A stretch of 64,000 bases of DNA from Siphonodentalium dalli. Lineage: Eukaryota > Mollusca > Scaphopoda > Gadilida > Siphonodentaliidae. Made by a program: the position numbers and the translations under genes. The notes under the pieces were generated by a model. It had not been told where the DNA came from and made no database searches. It worked only from the letters and a program-made list of their open reading frames with translations. The first letter of the stretch is position 1, and each line of letters begins with the position of its first letter. The stretch is from NCBI GenBank assembly GCA_032622095.1, contig CP136062.1:198225887-198289886 (forward strand). The letters run 5' to 3'. Shown one piece after another: positions 24,931 to 37,754 of the stretch.

Positions 24931-27565
24931 AGATTGGCAGATTCCAGTAGCTTTATAACGGTATATCTGGGGAGAAATCTGATGCTATATTCGTGATTAT
25001 CTGGGATGATTTCGGTATATATACAGTAAAAACAAAGCGCGCCATCCGTGCTCGCAGGGAATAAATTTCGAGCGATAACGTTTGCGTAAATACGAAATTG
25101 TGAGTGCTGGTTTGTAATCGGGATTTCTGAGAAGCATTATGCCTATAACTACCCCCCCCCCCCCAGCCCTGACCTAAGTGTCATACATACTATAACAACG
25201 ATGTTGTAAGAGCTCCAATAAATCTCCCCGCATAGGCAAGCACTCAATGTTCCCGTATAACTGTGCAGATGCTAATAACGTTGAATGGGAAACAGACGCT
25301 CTTTATAGAGATGCGTCAAAAACAAACGCTCATTAAATAATCACTTGATTAACCCACGCCGTGCCTTTGCGGTGATTTGAGATTGCAGAACGGGTGCTCT
25401 GATCTTCTCTAAACCGCGACCACGGTCGTTTCGGTGGGATTTGACACTTAGATAGGAAGTTTGAGCTCAATCTTTACACGCGTTTTGGATTCTATGAAGT
25501 ACCCACACACACACACATATATATATACGGAGTTCTCAAAATATATAGTATAGACTAGCCGATGAGCCCGACGTTGCCCGGCTATTCAAAACCCAAATTT
25601 CAAGTCGATAGCTCTACACGTTTCCGAGATCTGGTCTGCGCATGCGCGAAGCTGGTGTCGCACGGGCTCGGCGATCCGATAAAATTCGTATCCGGGGCAA
25701 GATACATTCACATAGCAAATTTCAAGTCGATAGCTCCACCCGTTTCCGAGATCTCGTCTGCACATCCGCGAAGCGGGCGCCGCAAGGGCTCGCCAATACG
25801 ACGTTGACGACCGCCTGGTCAAACTACACACACGTACCAAGTTTCGTCCCGATCGGTCGAGAATCGTAGATTTGTGTCAATGACATACATACATACATAC
25901 AGACAGACAGACAGAGGTCTTCAAAATATATAGGAGACTAGCCGATGAGCCCGACGTTGTCCGGGCTATTCAAAAACCAAATTTCAAGTCGATAGCTCCA
26001 CCCGTTTCCGAGATCCGGTCTGCGCATGCGCGAAGCTGGCGTCGCACGGGCTCGGCGACCCGATAAAATTCGTATCCGGGGCAAGATACATTCACATAGC
26101 AAATTTCAAGTCGATAGCTCCACCCGTTTCCGAGATCTCGTCTGCGCATGCGCGAAGCGGGCGCCGCACGGGCTCGCCAATACGACAACGTCCACCGCCT
26201 GGTCAAACTACACACACGCACCAAGTTTCGTCCCGATCGGTCGAGAATCGTAGATTTGTATTAATGACAAACATACAGACAAACATACAGACAGACAGAC
26301 AGACAGACAGATGTCTTCAAAATATATATGAGATATAGATAGATTGGCAGATTCCAGTAGCTTTATAACGGTATATCTGGGGAGAAATCTGATGCTATAT
26401 TCGTGATTATCTGGGATGATTTCGGTATATATACAGTAAAAACAAAGCGCGCCATCCGTGCTCGCAGGGAATAAATTTCGAGCGATAACGTTTGCGTAAA
26501 TACGAAATTGTGAGTGCTGGTTTGTAATCGGGATTTCTGAGAAGCATTATGCCTATAACTACCCCCCCCCCCAGCCCTGACCTAAGTGTCATACATACTA
26601 TAACAACGATGTTGTAAGAGCTCCAATAAATCTCCCCGCATAGGCAAGCACTCAATGTTCCCGTATAACTGTGCAGATGCTAATAACGTTGAATGGGAAA
26701 CAGACGCTCTTTATAGAGATGCGTCAAAAACAAACGCTCATTAAATAATCACTTGATTAACCCACGCCGTGCCTTTGCGGTGATTTGAGATTGCAGAACG
26801 GGTGCTCTGATCTTCTCTAAACCGCGACCACGGTCGTTTCGGTGGGATTTGACACTTAGATAGGAAGTTTGAGCTCAATCTTTACACGCGTTTTGGATTC
26901 TATGAAGTACCCACACACACACACATATATATATACGGAGTTCTCAAAATATATAGTATAGACTAGCCGATGAGCCCGACGTTGCCCGGCTATTCAAAAC
27001 CCAAATTTCAAGTCGATAGCTCTACACGTTTCCGAGATCTGGTCTGCGCATGCGCGAAGCTGGTGTCGCACGGGCTCGGCGATCCGATAAAATTCGTATC
27101 CGGGGCAAGATACATTCACATAGCAAATTTCAAGTCGATAGCTCCACCCGTTTCCGAGATCTCGTCTGCACATCCGCGAAGCGGGCGCCGCAAGGGCTCG
27201 CCAATACGACGTTGACGACCGCCTGGTCAAACTACACACACGTACCAAGTTTCGTCCCGATCGGTCGAGAATCGTAGATTTGTGTCAATGACATACATAC
27301 ATACATACAGACAGACAGACAGAGGTCTTCAAAATATATAGGAGACTAGCCGATGAGCCCGACGTTGTCCGGGCTATTCAAAAACCAAATTTCAAGTCGA
27401 TAGCTCCACCCGTTTCCGAGATCCGGTCTGCGCATGCGCGAAGCTGGCGTCGCACGGGCTCGGCGACCCGATAAAATTCGTATCCGGGGCAAGATACATT
27501 CACATAGCAAATTTCATGTCGATAGCTCCACCCGTTTCCGAGATCTCGTCTGCGCATGCGCGAAG
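24901..27565 (+). repeat. 1.41-kb tandem duplication, nearly identical
   Basis: 24901-26150 and 26311-27560 match almost base for base at an offset of about 1408-1410 bp, including the variant CTGCACATCCGCGAAGCGGG. This is the youngest duplication of the array. Confidence 0.9.
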
Positions 27566-29580
27566 CTGGCGTCGCAGAGGCTCGGCGACCCGATAAAATT
27601 CGTATCCGGGGCAAGATACATTCACATACCAAATTTCAAGTCGATAGCTCCACCGTTTCCGAGATCTCGTCTGCGCATGCGCGAAGCGGGCGCCGCACGG
27701 GCTCGCCAATACGACAACGTCGACCGCCTGGTCAAACTACACACACGTACCAAGTTTCGTCCCGATCGGTCGAGAATCGTAGATTTGTATAAATGACAGA
27801 CAAACATACAGACAAACAGACAAACAAACAGAGGTCTTCAAAATATATATGAGACTAGCCGATGTATATAATAGACTAGCCGATGAACCCGACGTTGCCC
27901 GGGCTATTCAGAAACCAAATTTCAAGTCGATAGCTCTACCCGTTTCCGAGATCTGGCCTGCGCATGCGCGAAGCTGGCGTCGCACCGTCTCGGCGACCCG
28001 ATAAAATTCGTATCCGGGGCAAGATACATTCACGTAGCAAATTTCAAGTCGATAGCTCCACTCGTTTCCGAGATCTCGTCTGCGCATGCGCGAAGCTGGC
28101 ATCGCACGGGCTCGGCGACCCGATAAAATTCGTATCCGGGGCAAGATACATTCACATACCAAATTTCAAGTCGATAGCTCCACCCGTTTCCGAGATATGG
28201 TATGCGCATGCGCGGAGCTTGCGTCGCACGGGCTCGGCGACCCGATACAAATCGTATCCGGGGCAAGATACATGCACATAGCAAATTTCAAGTAGATAGC
28301 TCCACCCGTTTCCGAGATCTCGTCTGCGCATGCGCGAAGCGGGCGCCGCACGGGCTCGCCAATACGACGTTGACGACCGCCTGGTCAAACTACACACACG
28401 TATCTAGTTTCGTCCCGATCGGTCGAGAATCGTAGATTTGTATAAATGACATACAGACATGCAGACAGACAGAGGTCTTCAAAATATATATATACTAGCC
28501 GATGAGCCCGACGTTGTCTGGGCTATTCAAAAACCAAATTTCAAGTCGATAGCTACACCCGTTTCCGAGATCTCGGCTTCGCATGCGCGAAGCTGGCGTC
28601 GCACGGGTTCGGCGACCCAATAAAATTCGTATCCGGGGCAAGATACATTCACATAGCAAATTTCAAGTCGATAGCTCCACCCGTTTCCGAGAACTCGTCT
28701 GCGCATGCGCGAAGCTGGCATTGCACGGGCTCTGCGACCCGATAAAATTCGTATCCGGGGCAAGATACATTCACATAGCAAATTTCAAGTCGATAGCTCC
28801 ACCCGTTTCCGAGATCTCGTCTGCGCATGCGCGAAGCGGGCGCCGCACGGGCTCGCCAATACGACAACGTCCACCGCCTGGTCAAACTACACACACGTAC
28901 CAAGTTTCGTCCCGATCGGTCGAGAATCGTAGATTTGTATAAATGACAGACAAACATACAGACCGAGCCTATGAGCCCGACGTTGTCTGGGCTATTAAAA
29001 TACCAAATTTCAAGTCGATAGCTCTACCCGTTTCCGAGATCTGGTCTGCGCATGCGCGAAGCTGGCGTCGCACAGGCTCGGCGACCCGATAAAATTCGTA
29101 TCCGGGGCAAGATACATTCACATACCAAATTTCAAGTCGATAGCTCCACCCGTTTCCGAGATCTGGTCTGCGCATGCGCGAAGCTGGCGTCGCACGGGCT
29201 CGGCGACCCGATAAAATTTGTATCCGGGGCAAGATACATTCACATACCAAATTTCAAGTCGATAGCTCCACCCGTTTCCGAGATCTGGTCTGCGCATGCG
29301 CGAAGCTGACGTCGCACAGGCTCGGCGACCTGATAACATTCGTATCCGGGGCAAGATACATTCACATACCAAATTTCAAGTCGATAGCTCCCGTTCCGAT
29401 ATCTCGTCTGCGCATGTGCTGCACGGGTGTCGCACGGGCTCGCCAATACGACAACGATGACCGCCTGGTCAAACTACACACACCTACCAAGTTTCGTCCC
29501 GATCGGTCGAGAATCGTAGATTAGTATCAATGACATACAGACATACAGACAGAGGTCTTCAAAATATATATGAGATATTG
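27560..29580 (+). repeat. HINE-1 core-unit expansions
   Basis: Elements with three to four tandem 122-bp core units end the array, with unit junctions near 27960, 28082, 28204 and 28326, and near 29047, 29169 and 29291. The final tail is ACAGACAGAGGTCTTCAAAA at 29541. Confidence 0.85.
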
Positions 29581-29699
29581 TGTTGTTTCATCACCATAAC
29601 AAGCGTTTTATAAAAAGTTATTTATTTACGCCGAGGCCTTTCATGATTCGCACACCCTCTACTGCTTGAACAAAGTTAAAAACATTTACCAAAAGAATC

Positions 29700-29943
29700 A
29701 CGAAAAATTCTTTTCCACTCCTTAGTCCATATCATCTTTACTGTCTCCCAGTATGGGGGCATTCATGCATGTCATGCTAGTCTGCTGTCAACCTTACAAA
29801 AAAGGGCAATTCGTATTCTATGCAAATCTAAATATAATAGCCACACAGAACCTCTTTTCAAACAAGAGAATATTCTAATGTTCAAAGATATCTACCAACA
29901 CATACTTTTCCCAATGTGTGGAATTCGATTAACTCCAAAATAA
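29700..29943 (+). pseudogene. Non-LTR retrotransposon RT C-terminal fragment, dead
   Basis: The plus frame ending at TAA 29941-29943 reads LLSTLQKRAIRILCKSKY, NSHTEPLFKQENILMFKDIY. This is the LQKRAIRI...HTxPLF...ILxxxDIY signature at the C-terminus of CR1/jockey-type reverse transcriptases. A second frame just upstream reads HLYCLPVWGHS, matching the preceding YCxxVWG motif, so at least one frameshift separates them. Confidence 0.8.
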
Positions 29944-30174
29944 AACATTGTCAGTTTAAATATGTATTCAAAAAATTATTATCTACTGAACTAATAGGTA
30001 AATATTCGGCTACATGTAAAATCAAATCATGCTACATTTGCGATAGATAATCGTCATATCACTTGTGTTTAATTAAAAAACTACATTATATAGGGCCGTC
30101 GGGACCTCACAATATTATTCCGATTTAGTTTTTCTAACTTGTCCATCAAACGCAAAATTGTATAAGATATCTAC

Positions 30175-30711
30175 TCTTAAAGATACGGGCGGCGTTGGCG
30201 GTGGGTGATATGCTGTTAAAATATTCACCTCCGTCAAAAACCGCCATCAACAGAAAGAATAGTAAAATATAGACCTACCTTGTTCTTACACCAATCAGAA
30301 ATATGGCATAGACAGTATGTTATTGTCAATTTTCCCCCTTTGTTATGTAAACAAAAGCAAAAAACGTTACGTGACCTGGCTTTTGTTTAGATCCGGATAT
30401 GGTAAACATAAAGAGCATTATTTGTTACTGTTTTCCTGCATGATATGGAAATAATAAAGAGCATTTATATCATTTGTGTGTGAATAACCAATAGAAATGC
30501 GCTGTGTTATGTAAACAGAAGCACAACATATGTAACACGAGCAGGCTCTTGTTTACGTACACCATCGTGCATCTTGACGACAATATACTATTTACGCGCT
30601 GATTATGTTTGGCATATGAACAAAACTATATATATTTTAATATTCATTCTGTTGATGGCGATTTGAACAAATATGAATATTTCTGCAACGAACGCCACCC
30701 GTGCCTTTAAG
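30175..30711. mobile_element. TIR element (about 537 bp)
   Basis: Left end CTTAAAGATACGGGCGGCGT; right end, inverted, CTTAAAGGCACGGGTGGCGT. Inner inverted phrases GCCATCAACAGAA/TTCTGTTGATGGC and ATATTCACCT/AATATTT support a foldback layout. No coding. Confidence 0.7.
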
Positions 30712-30909
30712 TTCACAATTGATACCATTTTCTATTAAATTATCAATAAAGTATAAATTATTTAACATTAACACCAACCAGAAAACCTGAAACTACATAC
30801 GCCATCATATTTTCTTATTGTATTATTTATTGCGGGGCAGCAGGAAAACGGCCAGTAGGTCATGCTGCTCCTGTACAATACTAGTAATTCATATATCCAT
30901 GCTTTGTTA

Positions 30910-32030
30910 TTTATTTAAGAAATATTTACACTCAAACATGCATTCGCGTTGTGGAACATGAATGCAGGACGTTGGTTTGTCGAAATTACGTCACATGACG
31001 TTCTTTAAGAAATGGATGTTGATTTTGTTGCGTTCCATAGAGTATGGATGCAAGTTGGTCTGACATTTTGTGTGGAACGCGAAAGCGTTCCACACATGAA
31101 AATGTCAGACCAACTTGCACCCATACTCTATGGAACGCAACAAAATCAACATTCATTAATTATATTTACACTCAATCGAGACAACTGGCAGATTAAAAGC
31201 GTTTTAAGCGTCCATTTCCAACGTTATTATCGTGGCTCGGAGCAAGTTGCGTCTACACTAAAATGGATGCAAGTTGTGGTCAGCGCGCGACGTCATGTGA
31301 CGTAATTTCGACCAACCAATGTCCTGCATTCATGTTCCACAACGCGAATGCATGTTTGAGTGTAAATATTTCTTAATGTGTCGTGATGCAAGTTGCGTCT
31401 ACACTAAAATGGATGCAAGTTGGGGTCAGCGCGCGACGTCATGTGACGTAATTTCGACCAACCAACGTCCTGCATTCATGTTCCACAACGCGAATGCATG
31501 TTTGAGTTTAAATATTTAAGAAATGGATGTTGATTTGCTTGGGTTCCATAGAGTATGGATGCAAGTTGGTCTGACATTTTGTGTGGAACGCTTTCATAAA
31601 AATGTCAGACCAACTTGCATCCATACTCTATGGAATGCAACAAAATCAACATCCATTACTTATATTTACCCCCCATCGAGTCAACTGGCAGATTAGAAGA
31701 GCATTAGGCGCCCATTTCCAACGCTGTTCTGGTGTCGTGATGCAAGTTGCATCTACACTAAAATGGATGCAAGTTGGGGTCAGCGCGCGACGTCATGTGA
31801 CGTAATTTCGACCAACCAACGTCCTGCATTCATGTTCCACAACGCGAATGCATGTTTGAGTGTAAATATTTAAGAAATGGATGTTGATTTGCTTGGGTTC
31901 CATAGAGTATGGATGCAAGTTGGTCTGACATTTTGTGTGGAACGCTTTCATAAAAATGTCAGACCAACTTGCATCCATACTCTATGGAACGCAACAAAAT
32001 CAACATCCATCACTTATATTTACCCCCCAT
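30910..32030. repeat. Tandem and inverted hairpin repeats P
   Basis: Three hairpins with arms GGATGTTGATTTTGTTGCGT, CATAGAGTATGGATGCAAG and TTGGTCTGACATTTT at about 31012-31158, 31520-31657 and 31876-32016 (last two ~356 bp apart). Modules with ACGTCATGTGACGTAATTTC, TGTTCCACAACGCGAATGCA are at about 31289, 31436 and 31790, and inverted at 30914-30999. Confidence 0.88.
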
Positions 32031-32049
32031 CGAGTCAACTGGCAGATTA

Positions 32050-33838
32050 GAAGAGCATTAAGTCATGCATTCTACATATATGTGCACATGTGGTTCCTGA
32101 AACAAACAATAACAAAACTTCCTTCATAATGTATCATGACGCCATCTAAACATCTACTTGGGCTTATGGGATCATTATACCCAATAGGGGGAATAGGTGT
32201 AAACAGGCTCTTAGAATGTGACTAAAGGTACAGAGCTTCCGCTGAAAAGTTTGGACGGGTATTTATTGCTAGAAATTTAACATTCTCTATTTTAAGTGTT
32301 TGCTTGACTCCATAATCGAAATTATAGCTTAAATTTAATTATTATGAATGCATGACATTAATTTGAGTGCAAAATCCACTCATATATCAATACCATTTTA
32401 GCAAAAGTTGCATTTTCCCTTCCTTTTTCTGGTGAAAGATACTCATTCAGCTCCACTTTAGTGGCAAACTGACTTCACTTGATTGTCACAGCTATACATG
32501 AAGCGTGAACATTAATTGTGGTTGGAATTTAAATGGTGAATGTTGGGTTTCAGTCGCTATACTTAAGCTCGCCAAATGTAACTGGCATGGGAAGAGTGGA
32601 ACTGAAGCCTATAATTCTATAGTAAAGGTCTCAGCTACACAGAAAAGTCCCTTTGCCAATAGCTAGCACATTTCATGCGAAAACAGAATCTCCCAGTGTC
32701 TGTGGGATAGACACCCGATGGAATCAGTGACTATAAACAACTAACATCTACCTGCTTATTTGTGACATTATAGCCCATTATGGTCTACAATATGGCTGTA
32801 AGCACTATTGAGTTGACAACAAATATCAATAGAACACACCAATAGAACACACATCGTCAAACTTCAGTCTTATTGGGTGGACGGACGGATGGACCAATAA
32901 CATAATATATACGTCCTGTTAAAAATATATCAATAATATGTATGGATAAGAGAGTGTTTAATGCAAAATAAATCAGATATGGAATGTAACAACAGCAATA
33001 ACATTTAATGGAAGAAAACAAATAAAGAAATATTAGCTTCGTCATATATTCATATCATCATACATTCATATGAATCACAAAATTAATGTGTCATCAATCG
33101 AGCTGATTCGTGATAGAGTACTATTTTACAGATGATGTTGGGAAATTTCTGTTTGCAGACAAAAATGACAAGAGGGCACTATATCGCCAAACTAGAAACA
33201 GTTGAATTAACATTAACTGAAAAATGTCAAACTAATAACACATACCATTTTTTTTTAAAGCAATTCTTCTTAACTTAATGTCATCTGGGTTACAAGAAAT
33301 TCCCATCTCTAATCAACAATGGCAGTAAGCCTCGAGGAAAATACATGTAGAGTGTGTTCCGCTTTCAATGGGTATCTCCAAAAAGTAAAATTAAGAAAAT
33401 AAATCATCAGAGATGTATGTTAATGTTCCGATCTTTTGTGTAAATAAATTTATTACACGATCCTACACTTATTCCATTATATAACTAAAGCCATTCTATA
33501 AATTGTGATATGATAAATTTTAGCATAACCAGAAATAGTGCCAGGTGACATTTGACTTCGGTTTGTCATCTGTTTATATTCTGTGCGCTACGTCTCAAAA
33601 TACTATGGCTTCTAATATTTTTACAACAAACTCTAATGAATTTCATTAAATTTATGCCATTAAATATGTTAAGGAGTCTTTATTTATCTAGGAATATTTC
33701 TTTATGCGGGCAAACAATGTTACTTGAAATGGCACTGAATGTCTTATAGAAGGCGATGTTAGTTTCACGTCCCATTTGTTGATTTAAGTTTGTTTTATCG
33801 AGGTTTTGGATCATGTAATAAACATAATCTACTACTAG
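32050..33838. other. Unrecognised intergenic sequence
   Basis: AT-rich with scattered short frames, none longer than 65 codons. No family signature, TIR or structured RNA recognised. Confidence 0.5.
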
Positions 33839-33840
33839 TC

Positions 33841-33958
33841 CCCAGTTTATAGTGGAATTTACAAAACTATTTCAGTAAATTAAGTCTGGACCTTGCCAAA
33901 GGCTCAGTGCAGACCTAATTTACTGGAATCATTCTGTAAATTCGGCTATAAACTGGGG
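33841..33958. repeat. Hairpin MITE (about 118 bp)
   Basis: CCCCAGTTTATAGTGGAATT ... GGCTATAAACTGGGG, with inner arms CAGTAAATTAAGTCTG and CAGACCTAATTTACTG. Confidence 0.85.
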
Positions 33959-34024
33959 GATCCTCCATATATTAATAACAAGACCGTATGGGCTTTTAAA
34001 TCTAAGTCCAGGTCTCCCATAGCA

Positions 34025-34745
34025 GATGAGGTCCCCAGAGGATGAATTTGGTGATGCTAGAACACTTTGTGGGGTAGAGTCACTAACTTCACCCTCAGGG
34101 GACCTCATTCTGCAAATGTCCAGCACCATATTTTGAGGACTGTCGAGATGAGACATACAGGCCGATGCAAAATGAATAATAAACAATAAACAAAATAATT
34201 AGCTGTCAATTCACGAAAAACTGTAAAACTATTAGTTGTCATTTATTTAGCCATTAAGGTTATTTTCGATAGCCTTAATCCTTGTCGGTCACTCTTCCAG
34301 ATAGGATAGGTGGTCACTGACGTGTTTGGCACAATGCCACAATTGTTGATTGTGATCAAGCCTGAGTTTAGTGTGCCTGTCATTTGCAGAATGAGGTCCC
34401 CAGAGGGTGAATTTAGTGATGCTATCCCGCATAGTGGCCTAGCATCACCAATTTCACCCTCTGGGAATCTCATTCTGCTTGGGCCTCATCTTCTGGGAAG
34501 CATCTATAGTGTCAAACTAACATTGATTTTCTTTTTGTTACTTTTTCCCTTCTGGGAAGTTTCTATATCCCCTAATTTGCAGAAGATAAAATGCATAATC
34601 GAGGTGATTAATGGGCAACTTCAACTGGGAAACTTCAATCTGATCATAGGTCTCCCATAGCAGTTTAGGCTGTGCAGGATAGTGTAACTAAATTCACCCT
34701 CTGGGGACCTCATTCTGCAAATGACAGATACACCGTTTTGATATT
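34025..34745. repeat. Hairpin repeats Z1-Z2
   Basis: Hairpins with arms GAATGAGGTCCCCAGAGGGT and GAATTTAGTGATGCTA at about 34025-34130 and 34387-34482, with a half copy ending GACCTCATTCTGCAAATGAC near 34725. Same family as the double hairpin at 43653-43906. Confidence 0.8.
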
Positions 34746-34934
34746 TATATCAAATCACAGCCTGAAATCAAAATAAAACTCATTTGACATGATTATTCAG
34801 ATATGTAGTATCAGACCTAGTTTCCTCTGGCCCATGATGCCAAAAAATCATTCATGTCAGATAGCCATATACTTTTACACACTTTGATAGTACAGGAAAA
34901 CTAAAAGGTTGCACAAAGGGTGGTTTTGTGGTTT

Positions 34935-35175
34935 AATCCTCTCTATACTAAATACTCATTGATGAGCAGTTATCCCCTAGGAAATTTTCAGATAGTAAGT
35001 TCAACAAATATTGAATTTATTTTAAAATTTCCCGCCAATAAATAGGCCCCTTACTAAAGTTTTATTATCTGTTGTCTCTGATTTTCACGAACAACCCCCA
35101 CCCCCCAAGATGAATAATATAACATTCCGATGTATACTTTCATAACTGATGGGAGAATCCATTAGTATGGAAAGG
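34935..35175. mobile_element. Degenerate MITE of family C
   Basis: The ends resemble CCTCTCTATACTAAATAC and GTATGGAAAGGAATTAAT inverted, with internal GAACTTACTATCTGAA-like arms as in 47029-47280. Confidence 0.5.
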
Positions 35176-35179
35176 AATT

Positions 35180-36655
35180 AATACCCTCCTTTCACTAAAT
35201 TGAATGGGCATTAGTCACATTGCTAAAAATAATAACACAGAGTTATGTCTGGGCAGATGGACATAAATTCAAAGTTTGAGATAACCTGGGACTATTGGTC
35301 CCAGAGATAACCAAAGAAGGTAAATTGTATAATGGAAAATACAAATGTTAGTGGATGCTCTTTTGAATACACTCCCGATGGTGTTTTCCATGATATATTT
35401 CATTCAGATCCCACAACGCATGTTTGAGATATCTACGCATATATAAAAATGATCAGAATTTCCAAACAAAGGATTACTCTAGAATGGAATATGGAAATGT
35501 CATTGGATAATCTTTCAAAAGAGCTCATGACGGTGAACTCCATACCAAATTTAATTGATATTTTATAACCTATGGCTGTATGAATGGATAGACGGACAGA
35601 CAAAATGTATCCAATATCTCCTGATTTTCTTTCCCCATATGTAGATTGTGTGAACCATAAATGATTTACCGACAACAAGTGGTTTCCAGCTGTTGGAGAG
35701 AGAATTAGATCTGATACTGTGTGAAGCAATTTCGTAAATAAAATTTATATACAAGGGAAAGGACATATATTTATAATGAAACTTTAACAAAATGGTGGGT
35801 GTGCATATATACATCAACATAATTTAACGATGTGTACACAGGGTTCACAATGTCTCAAATTAAAATCCTAGACAAGGTGGACATTCTGACAAATATCAAA
35901 ACCTTAAACAAATTGTACTTTAAAGAGATCTATGTTGTACATACCTAAATTAGATTGTAATATTATTTAATTAGCTCTGAACTAACAGCCAAAGGGGCTT
36001 TCCTCAGTTTTATAGATAAAACACTTCAAATGTCTGCATGTTTCCAGAAACAAATATCAACAACAACTGTCATTCCAAAGTCCCAATTGTGAATCACTTC
36101 AGTCATGCATGACATTGGTGACAGTTCACATGACGGCGACAGTCGCGCAACCATTTATTGGAATTGTATCCACTGCCATTTTTCATATTGAGGTGGAGTA
36201 TCCAAGTGGATACTTGTTTTCTGTAATGATCCATAGGCCCTTTCCGCCATTTACTCACTCCACAACACATACAATTATGTTTTGGATGGAACGACCAAGC
36301 ATGTTGAAGTGGTCAAAACTTGGTTTATCTAAATGTATCCTTATGTCCATCAGATGCTCCATTGTCCTGCCCCCCCCCCCCCCCCTTGATTCATAGCACT
36401 AAGGCATGATAATGTCATGCATTTGAATCAAGTTTGCTGTCATTTGGACAGTTTGTCACCTTCATTCAACAAGCGACTTGTAGTGTGATTGTTGTGTGCG
36501 ACTTGGCTGTAATCAGTGTACCTGGCTTGTAACAGTAATGGTGAATCTAAAAATCTGCATGTTGCGGCTGGGATAATAATAGCCAAGTTTAGAAACACAT
36601 ACATGTAACTCGTGTTACCATGATATTACTATGGATTTTATGATGGCAAACATAC
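35180..36655. other. Unrecognised intergenic sequence
   Basis: Contains a poly-C run at 36370-36384 and a repeat-tail-like GGATAGACGGACAGAC near 35584. No gene or terminal repeats supported. Confidence 0.5.
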
Positions 36656-36659
36656 ATGT

Positions 36660-36927
36660 TTTGCGGGTCAAGATGGATAACTCTAAAAGTGGTAATATTA
36701 ACCACTTGATTTTAGAGTTATCCATCTTCATCCGCAAGACCGTCCGTTTAACCACGTGTTTCTGGGCCACTTATTATTAAACATCTCGAGAATAACAAAC
36801 TTCAGAAATTGATATCTGATCACTCTTGAGCTTTGATGGGTTGGTTCCTCGACTCGAATCAAATATGTTTATCCCCGAAGCCAAAGAAATAGTAATTTAG
36901 GAGCATCTGATCGGATTGAGTACCTTT
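36660..36927. mobile_element. TTAA MITE K, right-end copy with internal hairpin
   Basis: Ends CGGATTGAGTACCT|TTAA. A hairpin AAGATGGATAACTCTAAAA / TTTTAGAGTTATCCATCTT lies at about 36670-36731. Shares TTGATGGGTTGGTTCCTCGA with the complete copy at 5764-6247. Confidence 0.7.
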
Positions 36928-37497
36928 AATTGGCTTCAATCAAAATATGAACTTCCCATGCAATCAGGTAATCCAATTGTCACATAGCCTGCATAGAGTT
37001 GGTTGTTCATTCGGTTATTAAAAGATTGGATTGTTCCTTTTTGCTACAAGTTTCGTATGCTACACATCGGGCACAAAACTTCTAAACAGTTTTACTGTGT
37101 ACATGTAGGCGAAAGTCACATGAGTCAGGTGACTTCAATTGGCAATGGTAACATATGTTACAAGTTACACATAATGTGGCTAAATCTGGCTAATAATGCC
37201 CCATATATTGAAACTGATACAAGTCATATTATAAAAGGATCTATTATATATATGCAATATAACTGTAGAGACGGTCTGAATGTGTTTATCTTTGCAACAT
37301 CTTGGGAAAGAAAATAAGAGGTTTCACAAGAGAATTCACATTTCCCGAGAAATTATTTTGAGGTGAAAAAAGTCCTTCCAGAGCATTTCTAATCTGTATA
37401 CGAGTATAATATATGTATTGGCCCATTACTAACCTAGGAATGCATCGAAAATGAAACTAATTCCAAATTTAAACTTGAACATTATAAGACGCTGTTA

Positions 37498-37754
37498 ACC
37501 TTTGTTATACTAAACACTCAATGATAAGAAGTTCAGTTAAGAAATGTTCTGATAATAAGTTCAACAAATGACCACAGGTCGTTTGTTGAATCTGAACATT
37601 TCCCACCAATGAATATGGATCATTCTGCTCTTGTATTATCTGTTTTTATGTCTGTCGTCGGCTTCTATTACCTGATCACCACTCCAAATGAATAATAGGA
37701 CGTTCCCATGTACATGTTTATAACAGAATGGGAGAATCCATTTGGGATAGAAAT
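37498..37754. mobile_element. Degenerate MITE of family C
   Basis: TTAACCTTTGTTATACTAAA at the left and GGGATAGAAATGGTCAA at the right are inverted. Internal TCTGATAATAAGTTCAACAA pairs with its mirror. Confidence 0.6.

Larger units (their letters stand above)
12770..29580 (+). repeat. Head-to-tail array of three HINE-like families
   Basis: HINE-4 is followed by alternating HINE-1 (122-bp unit) and HINE-2 (~630 bp) elements, all in plus orientation. Each ends in microsatellite plus TTCTCAAAATATATA or TCTTCAAAATATATA and abuts the next start (ACTAGCCGATGAGCCCG or AGATTGGCAGATTCCAG). No gene is present. Open frames of up to 212 codons on both strands are by-products of stop-poor 122-bp units. 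Confidence 0.9.

Noticed and set aside
15000-26960. Recurrent 60-110-codon frames in HINE-2 (MLLRNPGYKPTLTISYLRKR; MSACLCGEIYWSSYNI)
   Set aside because: They recur only because the repeat is copied. Frames differ in length with poly-C and CA slippage and show no family match.
13789-29580. Regularly spaced repeats resembling a CRISPR array
   Set aside because: Units are 122 bp with no distinct spacers, the genome is eukaryotic with introns, and the ends are those of transposons.
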